Source: Ensifer sp. MPMI2T | GTDB taxonomy: Bacteria > Pseudomonadota > Alphaproteobacteria > Rhizobiales > Rhizobiaceae | Assembly (NCBI RefSeq): GCF_004827385.1 | Contig: NZ_SRXN01000016.1 | Location: forward strand, 102,535-166,534 | Direction: 5' to 3' | DNA length: 64,000 bases | Shown here: piece after piece, positions 45,314 to 54,946 of the stretch | Position numbering within the stretch: the first letter of the stretch is position 1 | How the letters are laid out: every line of letters begins with the position of its first letter | Translations under genes and position numbers: made by a program | Notes under the pieces: model-generated | Seen by the model: only the letters and a program-made list of their open reading frames with translations | Databases searched by the model: none | Told to the model about the DNA's origin: nothing

Positions 45314-45427
45314 AGGGGAGGGCACGGCTGGGTGAAAGGCGTCACGGAGCGTGTTCGGAAGGCGATGGTCGCCGTAACCGTTGATGCAAGGTTGGCAGCC
45401 CGCGTCCATTCAGGCGCGTGGGGCCGG

Positions 45428-46009
45428 TTAGACGCGGTTCAAAAACTCTAGCACCCGCCGGGTGAGCAGCGCGGCGGCGTCGGGCTCGTATGAGGGGAGG
45501 GAGCTGTCGGCGAAGTAGTGCTGGTCGCCGGGGTAGAGGAAAAGCGCGGCGTCCTCGACTTTTTCGACGATCTCGCGGGCGGCATCGATGTCGCCTTCGC
45601 CGACGAAGATCGGGTCATTATCCATGCCGTGGATCTGGACCGGGACGCCGTCCGGCCACGGCCCGAAGGCCCAGGCGCCGCTGATCGGGAGGCAGGAGTG
45701 GAAGAGCAGCGCCCCGCCGGCACCGTGCCGGGTTTGTGCAAGCTTCTGTGCCGGCAGCACGCCGAACGAGAACCCGGCATAGACGAGATCATTGGGCAGG
45801 TCGTCGGCAATGCGGACGCCGCGCTGGCGCATCTCGTCGAAGCCGATCCCTTCGATATACGCGAGGCCCTCGGGGATGCTCTGAAACGTGCGCCCGTCGA
45901 AGAGGTCCGGCGTGTGGACGGTGTGCCCGGCTTGGCGCAGCTCGTCGGCGAAGGCGTGGACGCCGGCGGTTAGCCCCTGAGCGTGATGGAACAGCAGGAC
46001 CTCGGCCAT
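45428..46009 (-). CDS. Dienelactone hydrolase-family protein
   Basis: A 193-residue alpha/beta hydrolase of the dienelactone hydrolase type: early LLFHHAQGLTAGVHAFADEL, nucleophile elbow AGFSFG (Ser in place of the classic Cys), Asp in DNDPIFVGEGD and His in PGDQHYFAD. It probably cleaves small esters or lactones. ATG 46009 has GGAGG. Bases 46010-46185 separate it from ddl on the same strand. Confidence 0.85.
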   Translation of the reverse strand: MAEVLLFHHAQGLTAGVHAFADELRQAGHTVHTPDLFDGRTFQSIPEGLAYIEGIGFDEMRQRGVRIADDLPNDLVYAGFSFGVLPAQKLAQTRHGAGGALLFHSCLPISGAWAFGPWPDGVPVQIHGMDNDPIFVGEGDIDAAREIVEKVEDAALFLYPGDQHYFADSSLPSYEPDAAALLTRRVLEFLNRV

Positions 46010-46185
46010 GGACACCTCCGGGTTGAACGGAAGGAAACACGAAGCGTATCCGCTTGACCGCGAAGAGTGCGCGGATTGGGGACAGGCTCTCCTTTACCGC
46101 AATGGCTACCATATGCGGACGCGGACGCTCAAGCCGTGATCGGACGATAACGCCTGCTCGCTGCGTGCGTTACATAGGTTCCGAA

Positions 46186-47256
46186 CTATGCGGAAGCGCG
46201 CGCCAGCCCGTGCGCCACCAGCCGGTCGATGAGCTCGGCATAGCCGACGCCACTTGCTGCCATGGCTTTCGGATACATGCTGATATCGGTGAAGCCGGGA
46301 ATGGTGTTGAGCTCGTTGATCAGGAAACGCATGTCCGGCGTCAGGAAGAAATCGACGCGTGCCATGCCGTCGCAGCCGACCGCCCGGAAGGCCATTGCGG
46401 CCGTCGCGCGGATGCGGACTTCTAGCTCGTCCGGCAGCTCCGCCGGCACTTTCAAGGCGGCGCCTTCCTCGTCGATATATTTGGCGTCGTAGCTGTAGAA
46501 ACCGTGGCTTTCGGCTGGAACGATCTCGCCTGGACGGGAAACGAAGAGGCCGCCTTCCGGGTCCTCCAGCACGCTCAACTCGATCTCGCGGCCGCGGATG
46601 AACTCCTCAGCCAGGAGCTTGCGGTCGTGCTTGAAGCCCTCCTCAAGTGCGGCCGTGTAGTCCTCCTCGGTTAAGACCTTGCTGACGCCGACGGAGGAGC
46701 CCTGCCGGGCCGGCTTGATGAAAAGCGGAAGCCCGAGCGCGCGCTCAAGTTCGGCAAAGAGCGGCGCGACGCCCAGATGGATTGTAACGGATCGTGCAGT
46801 CGGCAGGCCCGCCTCGTTGAGCAGACGCTTGGCAATGTCCTTGTCGAGCGCGGTGGCGGAGCCGAGAATACCGCAGCCCACGAGCGGCACGCGCGCCACC
46901 TCTGCAAGCCCCTGAACCGCGCCGTCCTCGCCATGGAGGCCGTGAAGCACCGGGAAAAGAAGGTCGATCTGCGGCAGCGGATAGGGCGCGTCATCGATCG
47001 GGATCGCCAGGATACGTCCCTTGCCGCCCGGCACGAGCGAGACTTCCGTGCCGCTTGCAGGTTTCGAGAGCGTGCCATTCTCGAAACGGCTCAGCAGCCA
47101 TTGCCCCTCGCGGGTGATGAAGATCGGGACGGCATCGTATTTTTCGTGCTCCAGCGCACGCATGACATTGGTCGCCGATAGCACCGAGACATCATGCTCG
47201 GCGGAGCGCCCGCCAAAGAGTACGGCAATGCGCAGTCTGTTCGAAGAAGTGGCCAC
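46186..47256 (-). CDS. ddl: D-alanine--D-alanine ligase
   Basis: A 356-residue ATP-grasp ligase making the D-Ala-D-Ala dipeptide for peptidoglycan. Conserved parts: VLFGGRSAEHDVSVLSA, the H-G-x-x-G-E-D-G core in PVLHGLHGEDGAVQG, ATP-site KPARQGSSVGVSKV, and the metal/substrate loop INELNTIPGFTDISMYPK. This is the longer DdlA-type. It is away from the mur/fts cluster, so probably a second or stand-alone ligase. Confidence 0.95.
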   Translation of the reverse strand: MATSSNRLRIAVLFGGRSAEHDVSVLSATNVMRALEHEKYDAVPIFITREGQWLLSRFENGTLSKPASGTEVSLVPGGKGRILAIPIDDAPYPLPQIDLLFPVLHGLHGEDGAVQGLAEVARVPLVGCGILGSATALDKDIAKRLLNEAGLPTARSVTIHLGVAPLFAELERALGLPLFIKPARQGSSVGVSKVLTEEDYTAALEEGFKHDRKLLAEEFIRGREIELSVLEDPEGGLFVSRPGEIVPAESHGFYSYDAKYIDEEGAALKVPAELPDELEVRIRATAAMAFRAVGCDGMARVDFFLTPDMRFLINELNTIPGFTDISMYPKAMAASGVGYAELIDRLVAHGLARASA

Positions 47257-47291
47257 GAAAAGCTCCCGCGGAATTGGGTTCCATGACTACT

Positions 47292-47331
47292 GCATTTCCT
47301 CAAATCGCGACCGATTTAAGGTGAAGATTGC
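47292..47331 (+). repeat. RIME left palindrome only
   Basis: GCATTTCCTCAAATCGCGAC then CGATTTAAGG and GAAGATTGC: the left half of a RIME element, lying 36 bases before the ddl start, between ddl and the divergent ATP-grasp-like gene. Confidence 0.6.
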
Positions 47332-47468
47332 GGGGCCGCCCGGCAAGTCAGCTTCGCGCCCCAATGATGGGCAGTGGGATTGACTCATGCCCTGCGCACG
47401 ACGAGCGGCATGCTATACTCTGTGGCTCTCAAAGCCATTCTATTCCGCCATCAGGTTGAGAGGAAAAG

Positions 47469-48672
47469 TTGAAGCTCAAGCCGAGGGAATCCGAGAACTT
47501 TTACGCCGTGCTCCAGGCGGCCGGGATGCCGGAGGTGCCGAGAGAATTCTCCGTGGTGCCGCAACATCAGGTCATCCCCGGCGCCATCCTCGCCGAAATA
47601 TCCGATTTCATTCTTTCCTTCGACCGCGTTACTGCCCGCGAAGCGTGGCAGGCGGCGGCCTTGCGTGATGCGCCGGAAATTGTGCAGCGCAAACGATCGG
47701 AGGTTTGTTTCTTCAGCGCCTGGGATTTCCATCTTCCCCCAGGGGGCGGCTGGCAGCTGATCGAGTTCAACGACAACGGGTCGGGTTTCATATTTGCTGC
47801 GATCATCAATGCTGTGTACTACGAGGCAGCCGGTCTGTCGCAGGAGCAACGGTTAGTGGCGCCTGCCCGTTTGGCGGCATTCAGCCAGCACATTGGCGAC
47901 TTGGTGGCGCGAGAGGCCAGGGCGTTTTGGAGATGGTTTGTTTCTCATCCTCGACGATGCCGAATCCTTGCAACAAGGCAGATTTCGCAAAGAACTCCAG
48001 CTGCTCTGCGATGTCTTGCACGGGCGCGGCTGGCAGTCCGAGCTCGGCTGTCCCGCAGAGCTTCGCTGGGACGGCCAGCAACTGCTGCTCAAGGGACAGG
48101 CGGTGAGCTTCATCGTCAACCGCTCGACCGATTTCTTCTGGCAGTCCGAGGACTTTTCCGCCCTCCGGGCGGCCTATCACGCGGGTCGCGTTTACGTCGC
48201 GCCAAATCCCTTTACCTATGCCACGCGAAGCGACAAACGGCTGTTGGCATGGTTATCGCTGCCGCATTGGGACAAAGAGCTGGGAATAGAGCCCCGGGAG
48301 CGTCAAATCCTGAGTGACCATGTACCGGAGACGCATCTGATCCGCACCGAAAACGCGGAAGCGCTGGCGCAAAGAAAGCAGGAATTTGTGTTCAAACCTC
48401 TGCACGGCTTCGCCGGGCGCGGGCTACTGGACAGCGCCGCAGTGGGGCGGTCGCGGCTGCGCCGGCTCGCGAAACACAGCGACGGCTATGTGGCGCAGAA
48501 AAGGGTTCCAAAGCCCTCCGTGGGAATCGATGGGACACCCTTATGGACCGATCTTCGGGTCTGGGCCTATCGCGGAGAGATGTTTCATCTTTCCGGTCGT
48601 GCCTCACTGCGGTCGGACCGGTTGGACTTGACACCGCCCGGCGGTTGGCTGCCGACCTATGCCTCTCTTTAA
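47469..48672 (+). pseudogene. ATP-grasp-like gene with a frameshift
   Basis: TTG 47469 (GAGAGG before it) opens a frame with WQLIEFNDNGSGFIFAAIIN that loses protein character after EARAFW at about 47930. The +1 frame picks up at once with GDGLFLILDDAESLQ and runs to 48672 through FVFKPLHGFAGRGLLD, YVAQKRVPKPSVG and LWTDLRVWAYRGEMFHLSGR, an ATP-grasp pattern resembling glutathionylspermidine-synthase-type ligases. Dropping one T from the TTTT run at 47925-47928 fuses both parts into about 400 residues. Either a recent frameshift or a sequencing error. It is divergent from ddl, another ATP-grasp ligase. Confidence 0.75.
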
Positions 48673-48914
48673 GCCCTGCCCATTTTGGCGTCGGTCAATT
48701 ACCTCTCTGCGCGCCGGTTGTAGGGTCTCATGCCCCGCGCCCACAACGGCAAGCAGGGGCGCAACGGCCGCGCCTCACCCTTTCCGAATGGCTGGAGGGG
48801 CATATCTCTATGGGCGACGCGGTTCGGGTCGGCTGACATGCCGCCGGCGCTCTGCCGAGAGTGCTGAACGGCGGCCGTTCTGACGGCTCTTGTTTCCACC
48901 GAAAGGCGAGGATC

Positions 48915-51785
48915 ATGCCGCCTAATGCAGAAAGAGCGCCAGCCCATAAAAAGGCAGCCGAGGGGAAGGACGACTCGGCACGGAAAGGGGAGCCCTATCG
49001 TCAGAGTTTCGAGCAGGTGGCCGCCGCCCTCGAAACGGACCCGGAACGCGGGCTGAGCGCCGAGGAGGCCGCAAGGCGGCTCTCCCGCTTCGGGCACAAC
49101 GAATTGACGGAGGAGAAGCCGCCCTCGCGCTGGCGGCGATTTCTCTCACAATTCAACGACGTTCTGGTGCTGCTGCTGATCGCGGCGGCGTTGATTTCCA
49201 GCTTGCTGTGGCTGGTCGAACCAGACACGCATCTGCCCTATGAGGCTATTGCGATCCTTGCCATCGTGTTCCTCAACGCCGCCATCGGCTACCTGCAGGA
49301 GGCGCGAGCGGCCATGGCGGTTTCCGCTCTACGGCAGATGACGGCCGTTCAATCGACAATTCTTCGCGACGGGCGGCAACAGGAAATTGCTGTTGCCGAA
49401 CTTGTGCCGGGAGACGTCATTCTGCTCGAGGAAGGCGATGCTGTGTCGGCAGATGCGCGGCTGGTGGAGGCTGCGGGCCTTCGCGCATCCGAGGCGGCCC
49501 TGACGGGAGAAAGCCAGCCGGTGGCCAAAAGCACCGAGCCGCTCGCACAAGCGGCAGCGCTCGGCGACCGCAGCAACATGGTGTTCAGCGGGACCACGCT
49601 GACCTATGGGCGCGGGCGGGCGATCGTTACGGCCACGGGCATGCGGACGGAGATGGGACGGATCGCCGGCCTGCTGCAGGAGACGCCGGACGAGAGGACG
49701 CCGCTTCAGCGCGAGCTCGATCGGGTTGGCCGCCTTCTCGGTGCGGCGGTGGTCGCCATCGCTACCGTCATCATCGCGATGATCCTGCTAATCGAAGAGA
49801 TCAATGGGCTCGCCGCCCTGTTCGATGTCCTGATCTTCGGCGTTGCGATCGCGGTTGCCGCGGTGCCGGAAGGGCTTCCGGCGATTATCACGGCTGTGCT
49901 GGCGGTCGGGGTGCAGCGCATGGCGGCGCGCAATGCGATCATCCGGAATCTGGCGGCGGTCGAGACGCTCGGCTCCGCCGACGTGATCGCCGCCGACAAG
50001 ACAGGTACGCTGACCCGCAACGAAATGACGGTCCGCCGGGTGGTGACGGCGAGTGGTGAAGTCGAATTCGAAGGGACGGGCTACGCACCGGAGGGCGCGA
50101 TGCACGGGCTCGGAGGCGAGGCTGTCGAGGGAGAACTGAAGGAGGAGGTACTCTTTACACTGGCCGCCGGCGCTCGCGCCAACAATGCGCGGATCGAGGA
50201 AGAGGAAGGGCAATGGACGGTCAAGGGCGATCCAACCGAGGGAGCGCTCGTGGTCGCCGCATGCAAGGCGGGTCTTGGCGAGGAGATCGCAGACCGTTTC
50301 GAGCGGGTGCAGGAAATCCCCTTCTCCTCCGAACGGAAGCTGATGAGCACGATCCATGAGGATGGCGAGGGCACCTCGCTCCGCCTCTTCACGAAAGGCG
50401 CGCCGGAAGTCCTCCTGTCGCGCTCAACACAGGAGCTAGTCGGCAAGGAACCTCGGCCGCTTTCCGAGGAACGGCGGGAGGCAATCCGGTCCGCCAACGA
50501 AGAACTCGCGGGGCAGGCGCTCAGGACGCTTGCGACGGCCTACCGTCCGCTGCCGGGCGAAACGGACGGCAGATCCGTGGAACGGGACCTCATCATCCTC
50601 GGCCTCGTCGGCATCATGGATCCGCCGCGCGAGGAGGCGAAGCGGGCCGTCGCGCGCGCCAAGTCGGCCGGCATCCGGCCGGTCATGGTCACGGGCGACC
50701 ATCCCCGCACCGCGGCCGTCATCGCGCGCGAACTCGGCATCAGCCAGGGCGAGCGCGCCGTGGCCGGGACGGAACTCGAGGCGATGTCCGATGAGGAACT
50801 CGACCGCGTCGTCGCGGAAACCTCGGTCTTTGCCCGTGTCGATCCGGTGCACAAGCTGCGTATCGTCGAGGCCTTCCGGCGGGCCAGCCTCATCGTCGCC
50901 ATGACGGGCGACGGGGTCAACGACGCGCCAGCGCTCAAGACCTCGGATATCGGCATCGCCATGGGCATAACTGGCACGGATGTCTCCAGGGAGGCCTCCG
51001 ACATGGTGCTGGCGGACGACAATTTCGCGACGATCGTCGCTGCCGTCGAGGAAGGACGCACGATCTTCGCCAACATCCGAAAGTTCCTGCGCTACCTGCT
51101 CTCCTCGAACATGGGCGAGGTGATGACCATGTTCTTCGGCGTGCTGCTCGCCGAGACGATCGGGCTCCGGGCGGCGGGGAGCGGCGGCATCGTGCTTCCG
51201 CTGCTCGCCACCCAGATCCTCTGGATCAACCTGGTCACGGATGGAGCGCCCGCCCTGGCGCTTGGAGCCGATCCGGCTGATCCCGATGCGATGAGAAGGC
51301 CGCCGCGCCCGCTCCAGGAGGGCGCGATCACGGCGCGCATGTGGATGGGGATCGCTTTCGTCGGCGCCATCATGGCGGCAGGCACCATCCTCGTCCTCGA
51401 CGCCTCGCTGCCGGGCGGCTTCATCGAGGGCTCCGGTACCCTTCACTATGGCCGGACCATGGCTTTCACCACCTTGATGCTGTTCCAACTCTTCAACGTC
51501 TTCAACGCACGCTCGGACGACCAGAGCGCCTTCGTCAGCGTGTTCGCCAATCGATGGCTTTGGACCGCGCTGTGCCTCTCGCTCGGCTTGCACGCTGCCG
51601 TCATCTACGTGCCGTTTCTGCAGGCGGCTTTCTCCACCGTTTCGATCGGCATCGCCGACTGGGCGCTATGCGCTGCAGCGGCGAGCACCGTGCTGTGGCT
51701 GCGCGAGATCGAGAAGTTCTTTACGCGCCGGCTGGCCGGCCGACATCGGCGCCGCGCAGAGGATGGAATGACCGGCGCCTATTGA
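48915..51785 (+). CDS. P-type cation-transporting ATPase (Ca2+/PMR1-like P2A)
   Basis: A 956-residue pump. N-terminal cation-ATPase domain (residues about 30-105; GLSAEEAARRLSRFGHNELT), actuator TGES (LTGESQPVAK), membrane motif AVPEGLPAIITAVLAVG, phosphorylated Asp361 in ADKTGTLT, nucleotide-binding KGAPEVLLSR, hinge TGDGVNDAPALK, and a C-terminal six-helix block. The PEGLP motif marks Ca2+ or related divalent/monovalent cation pumps, not heavy-metal P1B pumps. ATG 48915 is used (GGCGAGG upstream). The gap 48673-48914 is empty apart from this. Confidence 0.93.
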   Translation: MPPNAERAPAHKKAAEGKDDSARKGEPYRQSFEQVAAALETDPERGLSAEEAARRLSRFGHNELTEEKPPSRWRRFLSQFNDVLVLLLIAAALISSLLWLVEPDTHLPYEAIAILAIVFLNAAIGYLQEARAAMAVSALRQMTAVQSTILRDGRQQEIAVAELVPGDVILLEEGDAVSADARLVEAAGLRASEAALTGESQPVAKSTEPLAQAAALGDRSNMVFSGTTLTYGRGRAIVTATGMRTEMGRIAGLLQETPDERTPLQRELDRVGRLLGAAVVAIATVIIAMILLIEEINGLAALFDVLIFGVAIAVAAVPEGLPAIITAVLAVGVQRMAARNAIIRNLAAVETLGSADVIAADKTGTLTRNEMTVRRVVTASGEVEFEGTGYAPEGAMHGLGGEAVEGELKEEVLFTLAAGARANNARIEEEEGQWTVKGDPTEGALVVAACKAGLGEEIADRFERVQEIPFSSERKLMSTIHEDGEGTSLRLFTKGAPEVLLSRSTQELVGKEPRPLSEERREAIRSANEELAGQALRTLATAYRPLPGETDGRSVERDLIILGLVGIMDPPREEAKRAVARAKSAGIRPVMVTGDHPRTAAVIARELGISQGERAVAGTELEAMSDEELDRVVAETSVFARVDPVHKLRIVEAFRRASLIVAMTGDGVNDAPALKTSDIGIAMGITGTDVSREASDMVLADDNFATIVAAVEEGRTIFANIRKFLRYLLSSNMGEVMTMFFGVLLAETIGLRAAGSGGIVLPLLATQILWINLVTDGAPALALGADPADPDAMRRPPRPLQEGAITARMWMGIAFVGAIMAAGTILVLDASLPGGFIEGSGTLHYGRTMAFTTLMLFQLFNVFNARSDDQSAFVSVFANRWLWTALCLSLGLHAAVIYVPFLQAAFSTVSIGIADWALCAAAASTVLWLREIEKFFTRRLAGRHRRRAEDGMTGAY

Positions 51786-51904
51786 GCGACGAAGCCCGCC
51801 GTCGATCGCGACATGTGGTGCGTCCCGGCGATTAGTCGGGACGCGGAGACGCTCAGCACCTACTGCTGCGCTGTCGATATCAAGCGCATCTCGGCAGCAT
51901 GCGG

Positions 51905-53515
51905 CTACGGCCCGATCTGGATCTCCCCCTCGATCCGGGTGATCTCGAAATCGCTGATCAATATGTCGAGCCGGATTTTCCAAAGGCCGGGGAGGGGCAG
52001 CAGGAGGTCGGTGGCGCGCCATGTTCCGTCCGTCGCCTTGCTCGCCTTGCGCTTTATCTCGGCGACGCCGGCGGACGGCTTGGAGAAGACGAAGGTGACC
52101 TCCTTCGGGTCGAGCGCGGAGAAGTCGCCGGCCATGACGAGGGCAGATGCTTCCACCGGTCCCGGTTGGCCGGGTGCGATCGTTATCTCCGCCATCGCCT
52201 TCTCGCCGTGAATGTGGACCGAGGCGGGCTCCGCAGTGACGGTTGCGAGTGCGCGCGGTGGCGGCGTGAAACGCCAGGAAGCCGCCACGCCGAAAACCAG
52301 CAGCACCACCAGCGTCTCCGCGGCGATCGAGCGAAAAAGATAGCGGGCGGCGCCTTGATCGCCGGCTTCGACGCGGTCGGTCAGCACCCATCGATTGACT
52401 GCCGCAAGAGTGAAAAGAACGAGGAGGAGAGCGAGCTTGACCAGGAATATATTGCCATAGGCCGTGTCGAGCAGCGCCGACGGCTGTCCCACCTGTACGA
52501 CCAGCAGCACGACGCCTGCCGCCAAGAGAAGGGCGAGGGAGAAGGGGATGAAAGCGGAGAAGCGATGCAGGGCCTTGAGTGCGTGCGCATGACCGGTCTG
52601 GAGCAGCCTTGCGACGGGCACCAGGGCACCGATCCACAGTGCGATCGCGATCGCATGCAGGAAGACACTCGGGCGCATCAGCCATTGCGGTTCGGCGGCG
52701 CTGGCGTGGCCGCTGAGGGAGAGAGCGAGCGAACCCGTCAACAACGCAAGCAGCGAAGTCCAGCGCGCGACCTGCTGCCGGCGCGAGACGAGCGCGACGC
52801 CTGCAACGGCGAGCGCGGCGATCATGACGACAACAGTCCTGCCGAAGCTTGTTCCGAGCCCGGTGGACCACACAGAAGGTTCGACGAGCGCCGAAAGCGG
52901 CATGCCGAGCGCGTCCAGCCCCTGAAGCCCGGCAGAAAGAGCGGTCCCGGCAAGCCCGATGCCAAGCGTTGCCGCGATGAAGCGCAACCCCGCTCGCGCG
53001 CCCTGCAGGAACCAGCTCAAGGCGAAGACGCCTCCGATGCCGAAGAACAGACCCGCATAGAGCGCGACCCGGCTTGTCCAGAGCGCGGCGCGCAGCTGCC
53101 AGTCGATCGCTTCGCCGGCGTAAGCCGACCCGCTCGGCGACCCTATCGAAAAGAGGATCGAACCGCCGACCGGATGTCCGTCTTCGGAGACGACCCGCCA
53201 AGAAAGCACGTGCGTGCCCGCGGCGAGGTCAGGCGGCACCTCGATTTCCACCGTGCGGTCCCGGAGGGCAAACCGCTCGAGCGCGACCGCGGAGCCATCC
53301 GGCTTGACCAGTTTCAGTGCCAGAGGGGAGATCGGCTCGCTGAAGGACAGCGCGAGTCTTGCGGGCGCGGCAGGAACGACCGCGCCGTCCCTCGGCTCGG
53401 TCGCAGTCAGCGACGCATGGGCAAGGGCGGCCGTCGCCAAAAGAAGCCAGGCGAGAACGGCGACAGCTACCTGGCCAAGAGCGGGCAGGAATTTCATGGT
53501 CGCGAGCGTATTCAC
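51905..53515 (-). CDS. CopC-CopD fusion copper resistance/uptake protein (YcnJ-like)
   Basis: A 536-residue protein. After the signal peptide the mature start is probably the copper-binding His of AHASLTATEPRDG; the CopC domain runs to about 127 with its second site DGHPVGGSI. Eight or so CopD helices follow (about 145-425), and a C-terminal beta-rich domain (about 430-536) resembles YtkA-type extensions. It binds copper in the periplasm and moves it across or into the membrane. Start GTG 53515 has AGGA; ATG 53497 lacks one. It follows the YcnI-like gene by 67 bases. Confidence 0.9.
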   Translation of the reverse strand: MNTLATMKFLPALGQVAVAVLAWLLLATAALAHASLTATEPRDGAVVPAAPARLALSFSEPISPLALKLVKPDGSAVALERFALRDRTVEIEVPPDLAAGTHVLSWRVVSEDGHPVGGSILFSIGSPSGSAYAGEAIDWQLRAALWTSRVALYAGLFFGIGGVFALSWFLQGARAGLRFIAATLGIGLAGTALSAGLQGLDALGMPLSALVEPSVWSTGLGTSFGRTVVVMIAALAVAGVALVSRRQQVARWTSLLALLTGSLALSLSGHASAAEPQWLMRPSVFLHAIAIALWIGALVPVARLLQTGHAHALKALHRFSAFIPFSLALLLAAGVVLLVVQVGQPSALLDTAYGNIFLVKLALLLVLFTLAAVNRWVLTDRVEAGDQGAARYLFRSIAAETLVVLLVFGVAASWRFTPPPRALATVTAEPASVHIHGEKAMAEITIAPGQPGPVEASALVMAGDFSALDPKEVTFVFSKPSAGVAEIKRKASKATDGTWRATDLLLPLPGLWKIRLDILISDFEITRIEGEIQIGP

Positions 53516-53582
53516 TGAATGATCCTGACGTCGAAAGGGAGCCGGCGCCGAAGCGCCGACTCATTGGCTCAACATCGAGGCC

Positions 53583-54113
53583 TCAATGTCCAGCGGCTCT
53601 TTCGAGCAGCTTGAGGCCCGGCGCCGGCAATTCGAGATCGTCGGACGTCTGGCCGGCAGCCGGAATCTCGATCCAGCGCTCGGTGAGGCCACCGGGGCAC
53701 TCCTGCACGACCGGGAAATACAGCATCTCACCGGCCTCGAGATCGGGCGTCAGGAAGACGCGCAGCGCGAATTCGTCATACTCGTCGTCGGCGAGGCTTC
53801 CGCCGCTCCAGATCAGCTCCTTCACACCCTCGCTGGTCGGCGTGCCGTAGTAGTCATAGGACTTCGCGTAAGTGCCCTTGACCTTCTCGATGGTCCATCC
53901 GGGCTTCGGCTGGGGTTTGACCGCAATGACGCCTTCCGGGATCTGAACCCGGACGGCCGTCGTAGGCTTGCCCTCGCAACCATGCGGCACCTGCAGGATC
54001 GCCTTGTAGGTCGAGCCGACGGGCGCCTCCTTGACCTGCAGGCTGACATGCGCCAGCGCGGCACCGGTTCCGAGCGCCAGAATGGCTGCGGTCGCAATGA
54101 ACGTCTTGAACAT
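53583..54113 (-). CDS. YcnI-like (DUF1775) periplasmic copper-binding protein
   Basis: A 176-residue protein with signal peptide (FIATAAILALGTGAALA) cut just before HVSLQ, so the mature N-terminus is the His used to hold copper in this family. The conserved core includes VPHGCEGKPTTAVRVQIPEG and VKELIWSGGSL. ATG 54113 is favoured by GGAG; ATG 54125 is further up. It precedes the CopC-CopD fusion on the same strand, the same pairing as ycnI-ycnJ of Bacillus. Confidence 0.9.
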   Translation of the reverse strand: MFKTFIATAAILALGTGAALAHVSLQVKEAPVGSTYKAILQVPHGCEGKPTTAVRVQIPEGVIAVKPQPKPGWTIEKVKGTYAKSYDYYGTPTSEGVKELIWSGGSLADDEYDEFALRVFLTPDLEAGEMLYFPVVQECPGGLTERWIEIPAAGQTSDDLELPAPGLKLLERAAGH

Positions 54114-54163
54114 ATTTCTCTCCATGTCGCCGGCGGTTCAGCACGGCGGTGATTTAGGCGGCC

Positions 54164-54264
54164 CTACAGCGCCGCGCGTCCAATCGGACGCGCTAAGGTC
54201 GCTGTAGCACTTTGAAATGCTGCATGATTTTTCCTTAAATCGATCCCGATTTAAGGAATCATGC
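54164..54264 (-). repeat. RIME-type mosaic repeat, full copy, reverse orientation
   Basis: CTACAGCGCCGCGCGTCCAA through CACTTTGAAATGCTGC to CTTAAATCGATCCCGATTTA and ATCATGC. It separates the DUF2946-like gene from the YcnI/CopCD pair and may split or modulate a common transcript. Confidence 0.88.
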
Positions 54265-54349
54265 AGTAGGGCCAAATGCCGAGTGTCTTCCGCCTGCGAA
54301 TGCCGGCGCTGTTCTTCGGCTTCATGTTGGATTGGATGCGCTGGCGCGA

Positions 54350-54766
54350 CTAAACGTTCGCTGGCTCAGCGTGATGCAGATATTTCGCGACTGTGCGCGG
54401 AGGCGCCCTTGGGCTTCCCTGAAATTCTTCCAGCCATTGCGGAAGGTCAGGACCATGCCTTGCCACCGGGAGATTGACGAGCGCCGCAGACCGCACGTCG
54501 AAAACGTAAAGCTGTCTCCCCGGGATCGCCGGCTGCGCGAACATCCCGCAAGCAAGCGTGCAGCAGTCCGGCATTCCCGAGTGATCGGTCGATGGCGCGG
54601 GCTCGTGATGCTCCGCGTCCGAGATGCAAAGCGGGTTTCCGAAGATATCCAGCCCGACCGGCTTGGTGCCGGCCGCCGCAAGTCCGCTTGCAGCCTGCAG
54701 AACAAGCATGCAGGCGGCGACAAGCGCCACCCAAATGCTCTTTCTCGTCCGCAGGTGCTTCAACAT
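54350..54766 (-). CDS. DUF2946-like exported protein with His/Cys metal motif
   Basis: A 138-residue protein: signal segment (KSIWVALVAACMLVLQAASG) and a DUF2946-type centre HHEPAPSTDHSGMPDCCTLA then CGMFAQPA, rich in His, Met and Cys that could bind copper. ATG 54766 has GGAG. It lies upstream of YcnI/CopCD on the same strand, a common neighbour in copper operons, though a RIME copy of 100 bases intervenes. The 180-base gap upstream (54767-54946) shows nothing. Confidence 0.75.
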   Translation of the reverse strand: MLKHLRTRKSIWVALVAACMLVLQAASGLAAAGTKPVGLDIFGNPLCISDAEHHEPAPSTDHSGMPDCCTLACGMFAQPAIPGRQLYVFDVRSAALVNLPVARHGPDLPQWLEEFQGSPRAPPRTVAKYLHHAEPANV

Positions 54767-54946
54767 GATTGCTCCGATCGATCACCCGTCTATCAGCGGA
54801 AACTGCGTTTGAATATGCTCTCGATCAAACAAGATCGAGGGAAATGTCTATCCGGGAGAGGAAATCGGTGGAGATCCGCAGCATAAGTTCCCGATTTCGA
54901 AGAGGCACGTACGCGCTTATTGAAGCCGTGAGCATTGGGGCATCGA

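Noticed and set aside
48673..48914. Possible small gene before the P-type ATPase
   Set aside because: Frames there are short, Arg/Pro-rich and lack a ribosome site.
51666..53201. A 511-codon minus-strand frame overlapping the P-type ATPase end and CopC-CopD
   Set aside because: It is an Arg/Ala-rich shifted frame of the CopC-CopD fusion; no domains.
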